The notes under the pieces: generated by a model
What the model saw: only the letters and a program-made list of their open reading frames with translations
What the model was told of the DNA's origin: nothing
The model's database searches: none
In this document: piece by piece, positions 23,163 through 38,600 of the stretch
Layout of the letters: every line of letters begins with the position of its first letter
Numbering within the stretch: position 1 is the first letter of the stretch
Assembly: GCF_014633365.1 (NCBI RefSeq)
Contig: NW_026267105.1
Coordinates: forward strand, 165,014-229,013
DNA: 64,000 nucleotides
Direction of reading: 5' to 3'
Source of the DNA: Diospyros lotus
Taxonomy: Eukaryota > Streptophyta > Magnoliopsida > Ericales > Ebenaceae
Made by a program: the position numbers and the translations under genes

Positions 23163-26100
23163 TAAACTTTAAACTTTAAACTTTAAACTTTAAACTTTAA
23201 ACGTTAAACTTTAAACTTTAAACTTTAAACTTTAAACTTTAAACTTTAAACTTTAAACTTTAAACTTTAAACTTTAAACTTTAAACTTTAAACTTTAAAC
23301 TTTAAACTTTAAACTTTAAACTTTAAACTTTAAACTTTAAACTTTAAACTTTAAACTTTAAACTTTAAACTTTAAACTTTAAACTTTAAACTTTAAACTT
23401 TAAACTTTAAACTTTAAACTTTAAACTTTAAACTTTAAACTTTAAACTTTAAACTTTAAACTTTAAACTTTAAACTTTAAACTTTAAACTTTAAACTTTA
23501 AACTTTAAACTTTAAACTTTAAACTTTAAACTTTAAACTTTAAACTTTAAACTTTAAACTTTAAACTTTAAACTTTAAACTTTAAACTTTAAACTTTAAA
23601 CTTTAAACTTTAAACTTTAAACTTTAAACTTTAAACTTTAAACTTTAAACTTTAAACTTTAAACTTTAAACTTTAAACTTTAAACTTTAAACTTTAAACT
23701 TTAAACTTTAAACTTTAAACTTTAAACTTTAAACTTTAAACTTTAAACTTTAAACTTTAAACTTTAAACTTTAAACTTTAAACTTTAAACTTTAAACTTT
23801 AAACTTTAAACTTTAAACTTTAAACTTTAAACTTTAAACTTTAAACTTTAAACTTTAAACTTTAAACTTTAAACTTTAAACTTTAAACTTTAAACTTTAA
23901 ACTTTAAACTTTAAACTTTAAACTTTAAACTTTAAACTTTAAACTTTAAACTTTAAACTTTAAACTTTAAACTTTAAACTTTAAACTTTAAACTTTAAAC
24001 TTTAAACTTTAAACTTTAAACTTTAAACTTTAAACTTTAAACTTTAAACTTTAAACTTTAAACTTTAAACTTTAAACTTTAAACTTTAAACTTTAAACTT
24101 TAAACTTTAAACTTTAAACTTTAAACTTTAAACTTTAAACTTTAAACTTTAAACTTTAAACTTTAAACTTTAAACTTTAAACTTTAAACTTTAAACTTTA
24201 AACTTTAAACTTTAAACTTTAAACTTTAAACTTTAAACTTTAAACTTTAAACTTTAAACTTTAAACTTTAAACTTTAAACTTTAAACTTTAAAACTTTAA
24301 ACTTTAAACTTTAAACTTTAAACTTTAAACTTTAAACTTTAAACTTTAAACTTTAAACTTTAAACTTTAAACTTTAAACTTTAAACTTTAAACTTTAAAC
24401 TTTAAACTTTAAACTTTAAACTTTAAACTTTAAACTTTAAACTTTAAACTTTAAACTTTAAACTTTAAACTTTAAACTTTAAACTTTAAACTTTAAACTT
24501 TAAACTTTAAACTTTAAACTTTAAACTTTAAACTTTAAACTTTAAACTTTAAACTTTAAACTTTAAACTTTAAACTTTAAACTTTAAACTTTAAACTTTA
24601 AACTTTAAACTTTAAACTTTAAACTTTAAACTTTAAACTTTAAACTTTAAACTTTAAACTTTAAACTTTAAACTTTAAACTTTAAACTTTAAACTTTAAA
24701 CTTTAAACTTTAAACTTTAAACTTTAAACTTTAAACTTTAAACTTTAAACTTTAAACTTTAAACTTTAAACTTTAAACTTTAAACTTTAAACTTTAAACT
24801 TTAAACTTTAAACTTTAAACTTTAAACTTTAAACTTTAAACTTTAAACTTTAAACTTTAAACTTTAAACTTTAAACTTTAAACTTTAAACTTTAAACTTT
24901 AAACTTTAAACTTTAAACTTTAAACTTTAAACTTTAAACTTTAAACTTTAAACTTTAAACTTTAAACTTTAAACTTTAAACTTTAAACTTTAAACTTTAA
25001 ACTTTAAACTTTAAACTTTAAACTTTAAACTTTAAACTTTAAACTTTAAACTTTAAACTTTAAACTTTAAACTTTAAACTTTAAACTTTAAACTTTAAAC
25101 TTTAAACTTTAAACTTTAAACTTTAAACTTTAAACTTTAAACTTTAAACTTTAAACTTTAAACTTTAAACTTTAAACTTTAAACTTTAAACTTTAAACTT
25201 TAAACTTTAAACTTTAAACTTTAAACTTTAAACTTTAAACTTTAAACTTTAAACTTTAAACTTTAAACTTTAAACTTTAAACTTTAAACTTTAAACTTTA
25301 AACTTTAAACTTTAAACTTTAAACTTTAAACTTTAAACTTTAAACTTTAAACTTTAAACTTTAAACTTTAAACTTTAAACTTTAAACTTTAAACTTTAAA
25401 CTTTAAACTTTAAACTTTAAACTTTAAACTTTAAACTTTAAACTTTAAACTTTAAACTTTAAAACTTTAAACTTTAAACTTTAAACTTTAAACTTTAAAC
25501 TTTAAACTTTAAACTTTAAACTTTAAACTTTAAACTTTAAACTTTAAACTTTAAACTTTAAACTTTAAACTTTAAACTTTAAACTTTAAACTTTAAACTT
25601 TAAACTTTAAACTTTAAACTTTAAACTTTAAACTTTAAACTTTAAACTTTAAACTTTAAACTTTAAACTTTAAACTTTAAACTTTAAACTTTAAACTTTA
25701 AACTTTAAACTTTAAACTTTAAACTTTAAACTTTAAACTTTAAACTTTAAACTTTAAACTTTAAACTTTAAACTTTAAACTTTAAACTTTAAACTTTAAA
25801 CTTTAAACTTTAAACTTTAAACTTTAAACTTTAAACTTTAAACTTTAAACTTTAAACTTTAAACTTTAAACTTTAAACTTTAAACTTTAAACTTTAAACT
25901 TTAAACTTTAAACTTTAAACTTTAAACTTTAAACTTTAAACTTTAAACTTTAAACTTTAAACTTTAAACTTTAAACTTTAAACTTTAAACTTTAAACTTT
26001 AAACTTTAAACTTTAAACTTTAAACTTTAAACTTTAAACTTTAAACTTTAAACTTTAAACTTTAAACTTTAAACTTTAAACTTTAAACTTTAAACTTTAA

Positions 26101-29100
26101 ACTTTAAACTTTAAACTTTAAACTTTAAACTTTAAACTTTAAACTTTAAACTTTAAACTTTAAACTTTAAACTTTAAACTTTAAACTTTAAACTTTAAAC
26201 TTTAAACTTTAAACTTTAAACTTTAAACTTTAAACTTTAAACTTTAAACTTTAAACTTTAAACTTTAAACTTTAAACTTTAAACTTTAAACTTTAAACTT
26301 TAAACTTTAAACTTTAAACTTTAAACTTTAAACTTTAAACTTTAAAACTTTAAACTTTAAACTTTAAACTTTAAACTTTAAACTTTAAACTTTAAACTTT
26401 AAACTTTAAACTTTAAACTTTAAACTTTAAACTTTAAACTTTAAACTTTAAACTTTAAACGTTAAACTTTAAACTTTAAACTTTAAACTTTAAACTTTAA
26501 ACTTTAAACTTTAAACTTTAAACTTTAAACTTTAAACTTTAAACTTTAAACTTTAAACTTTAAACTTTAAACTTTAAACTTTAAACTTTAAACTTTAAAC
26601 TTTAAACTTTAAACTTTAAACTTTAAACTTTAAACTTTAAACTTTAAACTTTAAACTTTAAACTTTAAACTTTAAACTTTAAACTTTAAACTTTAAACTT
26701 TAAACTTTAAACTTTAAACTTTAAACTTTAAACTTTAAACTTTAAACTTTAAACTTTAAACTTTAAACTTTAAACTTTAAACTTTAAACTTTAAACTTTA
26801 AACTTTAAACTTTAAACTTTAAACTTTAAACTTTAAACTTTAAACTTTAAACTTTAAACTTTAAACTTTAAACTTTAAACTTTAAACTTTAAACTTTAAA
26901 CTTTAAACTTTAAACTTTAAACTTTAAACTTTAAACTTTAAACTTTAAACTTTAAACTTTAAACTTTAAACTTTAAACTTTAAACTTTAAACTTTAAACT
27001 TTAAACTTTAAACTTTAAACTTTAAACTTTAAACTTTAAACTTTAAACTTTAAACTTTAAACTTTAAACTTTAAACTTTAAACTTTAAACTTTAAACTTT
27101 AAACTTTAAACTTTAAACTTTAAACTTTAAACTTTAAACTTTAAACTTTAAACTTTAAACTTTAAACTTTAAACTTTAAACTTTAAACTTTAAACTTTAA
27201 ACTTTAAACTTTAAACTTTAAACTTTAAACTTTAAACTTTAAACTTTAAACTTTAAACTTTAAACTTTAAACTTTAAACTTTAAACTTTAAACTTTAAAC
27301 TTTAAACTTTAAACTTTAAACTTTAAACTTTAAACTTTAAACTTTAAACTTTAAACTTTAAACTTTAAACTTTAAACTTTAAACTTTAAACTTTAAACTT
27401 TAAACTTTAAACTTTAAACTTTAAACTTTAAACTTTAAACTTTAAACTTTAAACTTTAAACTTTAAACTTTAAACTTTAAACTTTAAACTTTAAACTTTA
27501 AACTTTAAACTTTAAACTTTAAACTTTAAACTTTAAACTTTAAACTTTAAACTTTAAACTTTAAACTTTAAACTTTAAACTTTAAACTTTAAACTTTAAA
27601 CTTTAAACTTTAAACTTTAAACTTTAAACTTTAAACTTTAAACTTTAAACTTTAAACTTTAAACTTTAAACTTTAAACTTTAAACTTTAAACTTTAAACT
27701 TTAAACTTTAAACTTTAAACTTTAAACTTTAAACTTTAAACTTTAAACTTTAAACTTTAAACTTTAAACTTTAAACTTTAAACTTTAAACTTTAAACTTT
27801 AAACTTTAAACTTTAAACTTTAAACTTTAAACTTTAAACTTTAAACTTTAAACTTTAAACTTTAAACTTTAAACTTTAAACTTTAAACTTTAAACTTTAA
27901 ACTTTAAACTTTAAACTTTAAACTTTAAACTTTAAACTTTAAACTTTAAACTTTAAACTTTAAACTTTAAACTTTAAACTTTAAACTTTAAACTTTAAAC
28001 TTTAAACTTTAAACTTTAAACTTTAAACTTTAAACTTTAAACTTTAAACTTTAAACTTTAAACTTTAAACTTTAAACTTTAAACTTTAAACTTTAAACTT
28101 TAAACTTTAAACTTTAAACTTTAAACTTTAAACTTTAAACTTTAAACTTTAAACTTTAAACTTTAAACTTTAAACTTTAAACTTTAAACTTTAAACTTTA
28201 AACTTTAAACTTTAAACTTTAAACTTTAAACTTTAAACTTTAAACTTTAAACTTTAAACTTTAAACTTTAAACTTTAAACTTTAAACTTTAAACTTTAAA
28301 CTTTAAACTTTAAACTTTAAACTTTAAACTTTAAACTTTAAACTTTAAACTTTAAACTTTAAACTTTAAACTTTAAACTTTAAACTTTAAACTTTAAACT
28401 TTAAACTTTAAACTTTAAACTTTAAACTTTAAACTTTAAACTTTAAACTTTAAACTTTAAACTTTAAACTTTAAACTTTAAACTTTAAACTTTAAACTTT
28501 AAACTTTAAACTTTAAACTTTAAACTTTAAACTTTAAACTTTAAACTTTAAACTTTAAACTTTAAACTTTAAACTTTAAACTTTAAACTTTAAACTTTAA
28601 ACTTTAAACTTTAAACTTTAAACTTTAAACTTTAAACTTTAAACTTTAAACTTTAAACTTTAAACTTTAAACTTTAAACTTTAAACTTTAAACTTTAAAC
28701 TTTAAACTTTAAACTTTAAACTTTAAACTTTAAACTTTAAACTTTAAACTTTAAACTTTAAACTTTAAACTTTAAACTTTAAACTTTAAACTTTAAACTT
28801 TAAACTTTAAACTTTAAACTTTAAACTTTAAACTTTAAACTTTAAACTTTAAACTTTAAACTTTAAACTTTAAACTTTAAACTTTAAACTTTAAACTTTA
28901 AACTTTAAACTTTAAACTTTAAACTTTAAACTTTAAACTTTAAACTTTAAACTTTAAACTTTAAACTTTAAACTTTAAACTTTAAACTTTAAACTTTAAA
29001 CTTTAAACTTTAAACTTTAAACTTTAAACTTTAAACTTTAAACTTTAAACTTTAAACTTTAAACTTTAAACTTTAAACTTTAAACTTTAAACTTTAAACT

Positions 29101-32100
29101 TTAAACTTTAAACTTTAAACTTTAAACTTTAAACTTTAAACTTTAAACTTTAAACTTTAAACTTTAAACTTTAAACTTTAAACTTTAAACTTTAAACTTT
29201 AAACTTTAAACTTTAAACTTTAAACTTTAAACTTTAAACTTTAAACTTTAAACTTTAAACTTTAAACTTTAAACTTTAAACTTTAAACTTTAAACTTTAA
29301 ACTTTAAACTTTAAACTTTAAACTTTAAACTTTAAACTTTAAACTTTAAACTTTAAACTTTAAACTTTAAACTTTAAACTTTAAACTTTAAACTTTAAAC
29401 TTTAAACTTTAAACTTTAAACTTTAAACTTTAAACTTTAAACTTTAAACTTTAAACTTTAAACTTTAAACTTTAAACTTTAAACTTTAAACTTTAAACTT
29501 TAAACGTTAAACTTTAAACTTTAAACTTTAAACTTTAAACTTTAAACTTTAAACTTTAAACTTTAAACTTTAAACTTTAAACTTTAAACTTTAAACTTTA
29601 AACTTTAAACTTTAAACTTTAAACTTTAAACTTTAAACTTTAAACTTTAAACTTTAAACTTTAAACTTTAAACTTTAAACTTTAAACTTTAAACTTTAAA
29701 CTTTAAACTTTAAACTTTAAACTTTAAACTTTAAACTTTAAACTTTAAACTTTAAACTTTAAACTTTAAACTTTAAACTTTAAACTTTAAACTTTAAACT
29801 TTAAACTTTAAACTTTAAACTTTAAACTTTAAACTTTAAACTTTAAACTTTAAACTTTAAACTTTAAACTTTAAACTTTAAACTTTAAACTTTAAACTTT
29901 AAACTTTAAACTTTAAACTTTAAACTTTAAACTTTAAACTTTAAACTTTAAACTTTAAACTTTAAACTTTAAACTTTAAACTTTAAACTTTAAACTTTAA
30001 ACTTTAAACTTTAAACTTTAAACTTTAAACTTTAAACTTTAAACTTTAAACTTTAAACTTTAAACTTTAAACTTTAAACTTTAAACTTTAAACTTTAAAC
30101 TTTAAACTTTAAACTTTAAACTTTAAATTAAACTTTAAACTTTAAACTTTAAACTTTAAACTTTAAACTTTAAACTTTAAACTTTAAACTTTAAACTTTA
30201 AACTTTAAACTTTAAACTTTAAACTTTAAACTTTAAACTTTAAACTTTAAACTTTAAACTTTAAACTTTAAACTTTAAACTTTAAACTTTAAACTTTAAA
30301 CTTTAAACTTTAAACTTTAAACTTTAAACTTTAAACTTTAAACTTTAAACTTTAAACTTTAAACTTTAAACTTTAAACTTTAAACTTTAAACTTTAAACT
30401 TTAAACTTTAAACTTTAAACTTTAAACTTTAAACTTTAAACTTTAAACTTTAAACTTTAAACTTTAAACTTTAAACTTTAAACTTTAAACTTTAAACTTT
30501 AAACTTTAAACTTTAAACTTTAAACTTTAAACTTTAAACTTTAAACTTTAAACTTTAAACTTTAAACTTTAAACTTTAAACTTTAAACTTTAAACTTTAA
30601 ACTTTAAACTTTAAACTTTAAACTTTAAACTTTAAACTTTAAACTTTAAACTTTAAACTTTAAACTTTAAACTTTAAACTTTAAACTTTAAACTTTAAAC
30701 TTAAACTTTAAACTTTAAACTTTAAACTTTAAACTTTAAACTTTAAACTTTAAACTTTAAACTTTAAACTTTAAACTTTAAACTTTAAACTTTAAACTTT
30801 AAACTTTAAACTTTAAACTTTAAACTTTAAACTTTAAACTTTAAACTTTAAACTTTAAACTTTAAACTTTAAACTTTAAACTTTAAACTTTAAACTTTAA
30901 ACTTTAAACTTTAAACTTTAAACTTTAAACTTTAAACTTTAAACTTTAAACTTTAAACTTTAAACTTTAAACTTTAAACTTTAAACTTTAAACTTTAAAC
31001 TTTAAACTTTAAACTTTAAACTTTAAACTTTAAACTTTAAACTTTAAACTTTAAACTTTAAACTTTAAACTTTAAACTTTAAACTTTAAACTTTAAACTT
31101 TAAACTTTAAACTTTAAACTTTAAACTTTAAACTTTAAACTTTAAACTTTAAACTTTAAACTTTAAACTTTAAACTTTAAACTTTAAACTTTAAACTTTA
31201 AACTTTAAACTTTAAACTTTAAACTTTAAACTTTAAACTTTAAACTTTAAACTTTAAACTTTAAACTTTAAACTTTAAACTTTAAACTTTAAACTTTAAA
31301 CTTTAAACTTTAAACTTTAAACTTTAAACTTTAAACTTTAAACTTTAAACTTTAAACTTTAAACTTTAAACTTTAAACTTTAAACTTTAAACTTTAAACT
31401 TTAAACTTTAAACTTTAAACTTTAAACTTTAAACTTTAAACTTTAAACTTTAAACTTTAAACTTTAAACTTTAAACTTTAAACTTTAAACTTTAAACTTT
31501 AAACTTTAAACTTTAAACTTTAAACTTTAAACTTTAAACTTTAAACTTTAAACTTTAAACTTTAAACTTTAAACTTTAAACTTTAAACTTTAAACTTTAA
31601 ACTTTAAACTTTAAACTTTAAACTTTAAACTTTAAACTTTAAACTTTAAACTTTAAACTTTAAACTTTAAACTTTAAACTTTAAACTTTAAACTTTAAAC
31701 TTTAAACTTTAAACTTTAAACTTTAAACTTTAAACTTTAAACTTTAAACTTTAAACTTTAAACTTTAAACTTTAAACTTTAAACTTTAAACTTTAAACTT
31801 TAAACTTTAAACTTTAAACTTTAAACTTTAAACTTTAAACTTTAAACTTTAAACTTTAAACTTTAAACTTTAAACTTTAAACTTTAAACTTTAAACTTTA
31901 AACTTTAAACTTTAAACTTTAAACTTTAAACTTTAAACTTTAAACTTTAAACTTTAAACTTTAAACTTTAAACTTTAAACTTTAAACTTTAAACTTTAAA
32001 CTTTAAACTTTAAACTTTAAACTTTAAACTTTAAACTTTAAACTTTAAACTTTAAACTTTAAACTTTAAACTTTAAACTTTAAACTTTAAACTTTAAACT

Positions 32101-32640
32101 TTAAACTTTAAACTTTAAACTTTAAACTTTAAACTTTAAACTTTAAACTTTAAACTTTAAACTTAAACTTTAAACTTTAAACTTTAAACTTTAAACTTTA
32201 AACTTTAAACTTTAAACTTTAAACTTTAAACTTTAAACTTTAAACTTTAAACTTTAAACTTTAAACTTTAAACTTTAAACTTTAAACTTTAAACTTTAAA
32301 CTTTAAACTTTAAACTTTAAACTTTAAACTTTAAACTTTAAACTTTAAACTTTAAACTTTAAACTTTAAACTTTAAACTTTAAACTTTAAACTTTAAACT
32401 TTAAACTTTAAACTTTAAACTTTAAACTTTAAACTTTAAACTTTAAACTTTAAACTTTAAACTTTAAACTTTAAACTTTAAACTTTAAACTTTAAACTTT
32501 AAACTTTAAACTTTAAACTTTAAACTTTAAACTTTAAACTTTAAACTTTAAACTTTAAACTTTAAACTTTAAACTTTAAACTTTAAACTTTAAACTTTAA
32601 ACTTTAAACTTTAAACTTTAAACTTTAAACTTTACTTTAA
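23163..32640. repeat. Heptamer array, lightly interrupted segment
   Basis: About ten isolated variants in 9.5 kb. Three are T-to-G changes giving AACGTT (G at 23203, 26461, 29506). Three are extra A (near 24291, 25461, 26344). Four are deletions of one or two bases (near 30127, 30701, 32163, 32634). All else is perfect heptamer. Confidence 0.9.
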
Positions 32641-35600
32641 ACTTTAAACTTTAAACTTTAAACTTTAAACTTTAAACTTTAAACTTTAAACTTTAAACTT
32701 TAAACTTTAAACTTTAAACTTTAAACTTTAAACTTTAAACTTTAAACTTTAAACTTTAAACTTTAAACTTTAAACTTTAAACTTTAAACTTTAAACTTTA
32801 AACTTTAAACTTTAAACTTTAAACTTTAAACTTTAAACTTTAAACTTTAAACTTTAAACTTTAAACTTTAAACTTTAAACTTTAAACTTTAAACTTTAAA
32901 CTTTAAACTTTAAACTTTAAACTTTAAACTTTAAACTTTAAACTTTAAACTTTAAACTTTAAACTTTAAACTTTAAACTTTAAACTTTAAACTTTAAACT
33001 TTAAACTTTAAACTTTAAACTTTAAACTTTAAACTTTAAACTTTAAACTTTAAACTTTAAACTTTAAACTTTAAACTTTAAACTTTAAACTTTAAACTTT
33101 AAACTTTAAACTTTAAACTTTAAACTTTAAACTTTAAACTTTAAACTTTAAACTTTAAACTTTAAACTTTAAACTTTAAACTTTAAACTTTAAACTTTAA
33201 ACTTTAAACTTTAAACTTTAAACTTTAAACTTTAAACTTTAAACTTTAAACTTTAAACTTTAAACTTTAAACTTTAAACTTTAAACTTTAAACTTTAAAC
33301 TTTAAACTTTAAACTTTAAACTTTAAACTTTAAACTTTAAACTTTAAACTTTAAACTTTAAACTTTAAACTTTAAACTTTAAACTTTAAACTTTAAACTT
33401 TAAACTTTAAACTTTAAACTTTAAACTTTAAACTTTAAACTTTAAACTTTAAACTTTAAACTTTAAACTTTAAACTTTAAACTTTAAACTTTAAACTTTA
33501 AACTTTAAACTTTAAACTTTAAACTTTAAACTTTAAACTTTAAACTTTAAACTTTAAACTTTAAACTTTAAACTTTAAACTTTAAACTTTAAACTTTAAA
33601 CTTTAAACTTTAAACTTTAAACTTTAAACTTTAAACTTTAAACTTTAAACTTTAAACTTTAAACTTTAAACTTTAAACTTTAAACTTTAAACTTTAAACT
33701 TTAAACTTTAAACTTTAAACTTTAAACTTTAAACTTTAAACTTTAAACTTTAAACTTTAAACTTTAAACTTTAAACTTTAAACTTTAAACTTTAAACTTT
33801 AAACTTTAAACTTTAAACTTTAAACTTTAAACTTTAAACTTTAAACTTTAAACTTTAAACTTTAAACTTTAAACTTTAAACTTTAAACTTTAAACTTTAA
33901 ACTTTAAACTTTAAACTTTAAACTTTAAACTTTAAACTTTAAACTTTAAACTTTAAACTTTAAACTTTAAACTTTAAACTTTAAACTTTAAACTTTAAAC
34001 TTTAAACTTTAAACTTTAAACTTTAAACTTTAAACTTTAAACTTTAAACTTTAAACTTTAAACTTTAAACTTTAAACTTTAAACTTTAAACTTTAAACTT
34101 TAAACTTTAAACTTTAAACTTTAAACTTTAAACTTTAAACTTTAAACTTTAAACTTTAAACTTTAAACTTTAAACTTTAAACTTTAAACTTTAAACTTTA
34201 AACTTTAAACTTTAAACTTTAAACTTTAAACTTTAAACTTTAAACTTTAAACTTTAAACTTTAAACTTTAAACTTTAAACTTTAAACTTTAAACTTTAAA
34301 CTTTAAACTTTAAACTTTAAACTTTAAACTTTAAACTTTAAACTTTAAACTTTAAACTTTAAACTTTAAACTTTAAACTTTAAACTTTAAACTTTAAACT
34401 TTAAACTTTAAACTTTAAACTTTAAACTTTAAACTTTAAACTTTAAACTTTAAACTTTAAACTTTAAACTTTAAACTTTAAACTTTAAACTTTAAACTTT
34501 AAACTTTAAACTTTAAACTTTAAACTTTAAACTTTAAACTTTAAACTTTAAACTTTAAACTTTAAACTTTAAACTTTAAACTTTAAACTTTAAACTTTAA
34601 ACTTTAAACTTTAAACTTTAAACTTTAAACTTTAAACTTTAAACTTTAAACTTTAAACTTTAAACTTTAAACTTTAAACTTTAAACTTTAAACTTTAAAC
34701 TTTAAACTTTAAACTTTAAACTTTAAACTTTAAACTTTAAACTTTAAACTTTAAACTTTAAACTTTAAACTTTAAACTTTAAACTTTAAACTTTAAACTT
34801 TAAACTTTAAACTTTAAACTTTAAACTTTAAACTTTAAACTTTAAACTTTAAACTTTAAACTTTAAACTTTAAACTTTAAACTTTAAACTTTAAACTTTA
34901 AACTTTAAACTTTAAACTTTAAACTTTAAACTTTAAACTTTAAACTTTAAACTTTAAACTTTAAACTTTAAACTTTAAACTTTAAACTTTAAACTTTAAA
35001 CTTTAAACTTTAAACTTTAAACTTTAAACTTTAAACTTTAAACTTTAAACTTTAAACTTTAAACTTTAAACTTTAAACTTTAAACTTTAAACTTTAAACT
35101 TTAAACTTTAAACTTTAAACTTTAAACTTTAAACTTTAAACTTTAAACTTTAAACTTTAAACTTTAAACTTTAAACTTTAAACTTTAAACTTTAAACTTT
35201 AAACTTTAAACTTTAAACTTTAAACTTTAAACTTTAAACTTTAAACTTTAAACTTTAAACTTTAAACTTTAAACTTTAAACTTTAAACTTTAAACTTTAA
35301 ACTTTAAACTTTAAACTTTAAACTTTAAACTTTAAACTTTAAACTTTAAACTTTAAACTTTAAACTTTAAACTTTAAACTTTAAACTTTAAACTTTAAAC
35401 TTTAAACTTTAAACTTTAAACTTTAAACTTTAAACTTTAAACTTTAAACTTTAAACTTTAAACTTTAAACTTTAAACTTTAAACTTTAAACTTTAAACTT
35501 TAAACTTTAAACTTTAAACTTTAAACTTTAAACTTTAAACTTTAAACTTTAAACTTTAAACTTTAAACTTTAAACTTTAAACTTTAAACTTTAAACTTTA

Positions 35601-38600
35601 AACTTTAAACTTTAAACTTTAAACTTTAAACTTTAAACTTTAAACTTTAAACTTTAAACTTTAAACTTTAAACTTTAAACTTTAAACTTTAAACTTTAAA
35701 CTTTAAACTTTAAACTTTAAACTTTAAACTTTAAACTTTAAACTTTAAACTTTAAACTTTAAACTTTAAACTTTAAACTTTAAACTTTAAACTTTAAACT
35801 TTAAACTTTAAACTTTAAACTTTAAACTTTAAACTTTAAACTTTAAACTTTAAACTTTAAACTTTAAACTTTAAACTTTAAACTTTAAACTTTAAACTTT
35901 AAACTTTAAACTTTAAACTTTAAACTTTAAACTTTAAACTTTAAACTTTAAACTTTAAACTTTAAACTTTAAACTTTAAACTTTAAACTTTAAACTTTAA
36001 ACTTTAAACTTTAAACTTTAAACTTTAAACTTTAAACTTTAAACTTTAAACTTTAAACTTTAAACTTTAAACTTTAAACTTTAAACTTTAAACTTTAAAC
36101 TTTAAACTTTAAACTTTAAACTTTAAACTTTAAACTTTAAACTTTAAACTTTAAACTTTAAACTTTAAACTTTAAACTTTAAACTTTAAACTTTAAACTT
36201 TAAACTTTAAACTTTAAACTTTAAACTTTAAACTTTAAACTTTAAACTTTAAACTTTAAACTTTAAACTTTAAACTTTAAACTTTAAACTTTAAACTTTA
36301 AACTTTAAACTTTAAACTTTAAACTTTAAACTTTAAACTTTAAACTTTAAACTTTAAACTTTAAACTTTAAACTTTAAACTTTAAACTTTAAACTTTAAA
36401 CTTTAAACTTTAAACTTTAAACTTTAAACTTTAAACTTTAAACTTTAAACTTTAAACTTTAAACTTTAAACTTTAAACTTTAAACTTTAAACTTTAAACT
36501 TTAAACTTTAAACTTTAAACTTTAAACTTTAAACTTTAAACTTTAAACTTTAAACTTTAAACTTTAAACTTTAAACTTTAAACTTTAAACTTTAAACTTT
36601 AAACTTTAAACTTTAAACTTTAAACTTTAAACTTTAAACTTTAAACTTTAAACTTTAAACTTTAAACTTTAAACTTTAAACTTTAAACTTTAAACTTTAA
36701 ACTTTAAACTTTAAACTTTAAACTTTAAACTTTAAACTTTAAACTTTAAACTTTAAACTTTAAACTTTAAACTTTAAACTTTAAACTTTAAACTTTAAAC
36801 TTTAAACTTTAAACTTTAAACTTTAAACTTTAAACTTTAAACTTTAAACTTTAAACTTTAAACTTTAAACTTTAAACTTTAAACTTTAAACTTTAAACTT
36901 TAAACTTTAAACTTTAAACTTTAAACTTTAAACTTTAAACTTTAAACTTTAAACTTTAAACTTTAAACTTTAAACTTTAAACTTTAAACTTTAAACTTTA
37001 AACTTTAAACTTTAAACTTTAAACTTTAAACTTTAAACTTTAAACTTTAAACTTTAAACTTTAAACTTTAAACTTTAAACTTTAAACTTTAAACTTTAAA
37101 CTTTAAACTTTAAACTTTAAACTTTAAACTTTAAACTTTAAACTTTAAACTTTAAACTTTAAACTTTAAACTTTAAACTTTAAACTTTAAACTTTAAACT
37201 TTAAACTTTAAACTTTAAACTTTAAACTTTAAACTTTAAACTTTAAACTTTAAACTTTAAACTTTAAACTTTAAACTTTAAACTTTAAACTTTAAACTTT
37301 AAACTTTAAACTTTAAACTTTAAACTTTAAACTTTAAACTTTAAACTTTAAACTTTAAACTTTAAACTTTAAACTTTAAACTTTAAACTTTAAACTTTAA
37401 ACTTTAAACTTTAAACTTTAAACTTTAAACTTTAAACTTTAAACTTTAAACTTTAAACTTTAAACTTTAAACTTTAAACTTTAAACTTTAAACTTTAAAC
37501 TTTAAACTTTAAACTTTAAACTTTAAACTTTAAACTTTAAACTTTAAACTTTAAACTTTAAACTTTAAACTTTAAACTTTAAACTTTAAACTTTAAACTT
37601 TAAACTTTAAACTTTAAACTTTAAACTTTAAACTTTAAACTTTAAACTTTAAACTTTAAACTTTAAACTTTAAACTTTAAACTTTAAACTTTAAACTTTA
37701 AACTTTAAACTTTAAACTTTAAACTTTAAACTTTAAACTTTAAACTTTAAACTTTAAACTTTAAACTTTAAACTTTAAACTTTAAACTTTAAACTTTAAA
37801 CTTTAAACTTTAAACTTTAAACTTTAAACTTTAAACTTTAAACTTTAAACTTTAAACTTTAAACTTTAAACTTTAAACTTTAAACTTTAAACTTTAAACT
37901 TTAAACTTTAAACTTTAAACTTTAAACTTTAAACTTTAAACTTTAAACTTTAAACTTTAAACTTTAAACTTTAAACTTTAAACTTTAAACTTTAAACTTT
38001 AAACTTTAAACTTTAAACTTTAAACTTTAAACTTTAAACTTTAAACTTTAAACTTTAAACTTTAAACTTTAAACTTTAAACTTTAAACTTTAAACTTTAA
38101 ACTTTAAACTTTAAACTTTAAACTTTAAACTTTAAACTTTAAACTTTAAACTTTAAACTTTAAACTTTAAACTTTAAACTTTAAACTTTAAACTTTAAAC
38201 TTTAAACTTTAAACTTTAAACTTTAAACTTTAAACTTTAAACTTTAAACTTTAAACTTTAAACTTTAAACTTTAAACTTTAAACTTTAAACTTTAAACTT
38301 TAAACTTTAAACTTTAAACTTTAAACTTTAAACTTTAAACTTTAAACTTTAAACTTTAAACTTTAAACTTTAAACTTTAAACTTTAAACTTTAAACTTTA
38401 AACTTTAAACTTTAAACTTTAAACTTTAAACTTTAAACTTTAAACTTTAAACTTTAAACTTTAAACTTTAAACTTTAAACTTTAAACTTTAAACTTTAAA
38501 CTTTAAACTTTAAACTTTAAACTTTAAACTTTAAACTTTAAACTTTAAACTTTAAACTTTAAACTTTAAACTTTAAACTTTAAACTTTAAACTTTAAACT

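Noticed and set aside
22899..23165. 88-codon plus-strand open frame
   Set aside because: About a third of it is translated Ns of the assembly gap, and the rest is antisense to gag.
23203..32640. A higher-order period in the heptamer array from its variants
   Set aside because: Distances between the AACGTT variants (3,258 and 3,045 bp) and between the extra-A variants (about 1,170 and 880 bp) are unequal and show no common unit.
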